From contig JAUSNJ010000001.1 of assembly GCA_030645355.1 (NCBI GenBank), forward strand, positions 1-34,600: 34,600 bases of DNA. Direction: 5' to 3'. The stretch is from Rhodoferax sp. GTDB lineage: Bacteria; Pseudomonadota; Gammaproteobacteria; Burkholderiales; Burkholderiaceae_C. The translations under genes were made by a program, and so were the position numbers. The notes under the pieces were generated by a model that worked only from the letters and a program-made list of their open reading frames with translations, ran no database searches and had not been told where the DNA came from. This document shows positions 33,608 through 34,600 of this stretch, piece after piece. How positions within the stretch are numbered: position 1 is the stretch's first letter; every line of letters begins with the position of its first letter.

Positions 33608-34204
33608 CTACACCGGGTCGCGCGGCAGCGCGAGTTTGTAGACCGAGGTGCCGGCACGCAGATTGGGCAGGAAGCGCACGGTGTGTCCGCCCTGCAGGCC
33701 AAAGCTGTCCCGCACTTGCAGGCCGTTGCGCACCGCCAATGCAGCGAGATCGGCGTGGGTGCCGACGCGGATGTTGGGCGTGTCATACCACTGGTAGGGC
33801 AGGCGCTTGGTCACCGGCATGCGGCCCTTGAGCACGCTGAGGCGGTTCGGCCAGTGGGCAAAGTTGGGGAAGGCGATGATGCCCACGCGGCCCACGCGCA
33901 CGGTCTCGCGCAGCATGACCTCGGCATTGCGCAGATGCTGCAGCGTGTCGATCTGCAGCACCACGTCAAAGGACGCGTCGTCGAACATCGCCAGGCCTTC
34001 GTCCAGGTTCAGCTGGATGACGTTAACGCCACGCTGCACACAGGCCAGCACATTGGCGTCGTCAATCTCCACGCCGTAGCCGGTGCAGCCGCGGGTCTTC
34101 TGCAAGTGGGCCAGCATGGCGCCGTCGCCGCAGCCCAGGTCCAGTACGCGCGAGCCGGGTGGCACCAGTTCGGCCAGGGCGTGCATGGTGTGGATGTCCG
34201 TCAT
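33608..34204 (-). CDS. metW: Methionine biosynthesis protein MetW
   Basis: A 198-residue methyltransferase-fold protein with the SAM motif VLDLGCGDG (residues 20-28), the segments YGVEIDD and [29 protein letters not shown], and the C-terminal [19 protein letters not shown] and [13 protein letters not shown], all typical of MetW. In proteobacteria MetW works with MetX in homoserine acylation for methionine synthesis. The start codon overlaps the metX stop (ATGA at 34204-34201), fixing start and operon. Confidence 0.96.
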   Translation of the reverse strand: MTDIHTMHALAELVPPGSRVLDLGCGDGAMLAHLQKTRGCTGYGVEIDDANVLACVQRGVNVIQLNLDEGLAMFDDASFDVVLQIDTLQHLRNAEVMLRETVRVGRVGIIAFPNFAHWPNRLSVLKGRMPVTKRLPYQWYDTPNIRVGTHADLAALAVRNGLQVRDSFGLQGGHTVRFLPNLRAGTSVYKLALPRDPV

Positions 34205-34600
34205 AGTGGTGTTGCCCCCACGCTTGTCGCTGCGCGTACTGCGCTGCCCCCCAAGGGGGCCGTGCCTTGCTTGGGGCGGCCCGGCGCGGCGGCGCCCTCC
34301 TTTGCCATGCTATCGAAATAAGAGCGCACCACGCCCATGTAGCGAGGGTCATCGAGCAAAAAGGCATCGTGCCCGTGGGGCGCGTCGATCTCGGCGTAGC
34401 TGACGTCGCGCTGGTTGTCCAGCAGGGCCTTGACGATTTCGCGGCTGCGCTTGGGGCTGAAACGCCAGTCGGTGGTGAAGCTCACCAGCAGGAACTTGCA
34501 GGTGGACCGCTTCAATGCCTGGCTCAGGTCGCCGCCAAAGGCACGGGCCGGGTATACGGCGCCGATTTCCCCGTGGTTACCGTTGAAGACTGGGTTAGCG
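34201..34600 (-). CDS. metX: Homoserine O-acyltransferase MetX, C-terminal fragment with repeat-derived tail
   Basis: The last about 132 codons of metX; the gene enters from the right edge. [41 protein letters not shown] (His and Asp area of the alpha/beta hydrolase triad) and [10 protein letters not shown] are clear MetX. The enzyme makes O-acetyl- or O-succinyl-homoserine for methionine synthesis. After SYFDSMA, where MetX proteins normally end, about 31 residues follow ([20 protein letters not shown] and on) that are encoded by a dispersed repeat. The first residues at the window edge ([15 protein letters not shown]) do not resemble the normal MetX segment here. Confidence 0.9.
   Translation of the reverse strand, partial: ANPVFNGNHGEIGAVYPARAFGGDLSQALKRSTCKFLLVSFTTDWRFSPKRSREIVKALLDNQRDVSYAEIDAPHGHDAFLLDDPRYMGVVRSYFDSMAKEGAAAPGRPKQGTAPLGGSAVRAATSVGATPL
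34206..34286 (+). repeat. Second dispersed repeat family, copy B
   Basis: The same ordered blocks as copy A: GTGGT, GCCCCCACGCTTGTC, TGCGCTGCCCCCCAAGGGGG and TTGGGGCGGCCCGGCG, without the middle insert. It lies over the last codons of metX on the other strand and reaches to within 1 base of the metW start codon. Confidence 0.75.

Overview
The window looks like chromosomal DNA of a GC-rich betaproteobacterium in the order Burkholderiales, most likely a Comamonadaceae member near Rhodoferax or Polaromonas. This rests on protein character (Bug-type binding protein, MetX-MetW pair, lptD-surA-rsmA cluster) and on two dispersed intergenic repeat families that I recall from that family. Taxonomy was not computed. 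Genes are dense on both strands. I see no tRNA, rRNA, CRISPR array or insertion sequence.

Layout: 1-1522, end of an OmpR-type response regulator overlapping its QseC-like sensor kinase. 1667-4024, malic enzyme MaeB, closed by a strong terminator. 4177-5006, an exported barnase-type RNase and its barstar inhibitor, lying between two strong terminators. 5328-8801, a triple-PAS histidine kinase followed closely by hemN. 13879-8833 (minus), lptD-surA-rsmA-nsrR, an outer-membrane biogenesis and ribosome-maturation run ending in a nitric-oxide-type regulator. 13973-15924, an AmgK-like sugar kinase and rsmE.

16026-20814 holds an iron-dependent alcohol dehydrogenase, a large two-part protein whose second half resembles cyanobacterial acyl-ACP reductase (including its active-site cysteine context), and an MFS transporter. 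20840-25169 holds an Api92/YubB-like orphan gene, a monoacylglycerol-lipase-like hydrolase, an M20 peptidase and a Bug binding protein. 25289-27686 (minus) holds an alpha/beta hydrolase and a wax ester synthase/DGAT. 27809-30190 holds a second PAS kinase divergent from a secreted Cache-domain protein. 30216-33580 holds chrA, a rhodanese-ChrB fusion and a divergent dihaem cytochrome c. The window ends inside metX, overlapped by metW.

The most interesting content is a probable fatty aldehyde / fatty alcohol / wax ester route split over two nearby loci: acyl reductase and alcohol dehydrogenase at 16-20 kb, ester synthase at 25-27 kb. All three enzymes carry unusual basic Lys/Arg-Ala-Pro C-terminal tails, suggesting they are gathered on one surface. 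The second theme is dispersed repeats entering genes: one copy lies in frame inside rsmA, one supplies the last residues of metX, and one fills the gap up to the rsmE start codon.
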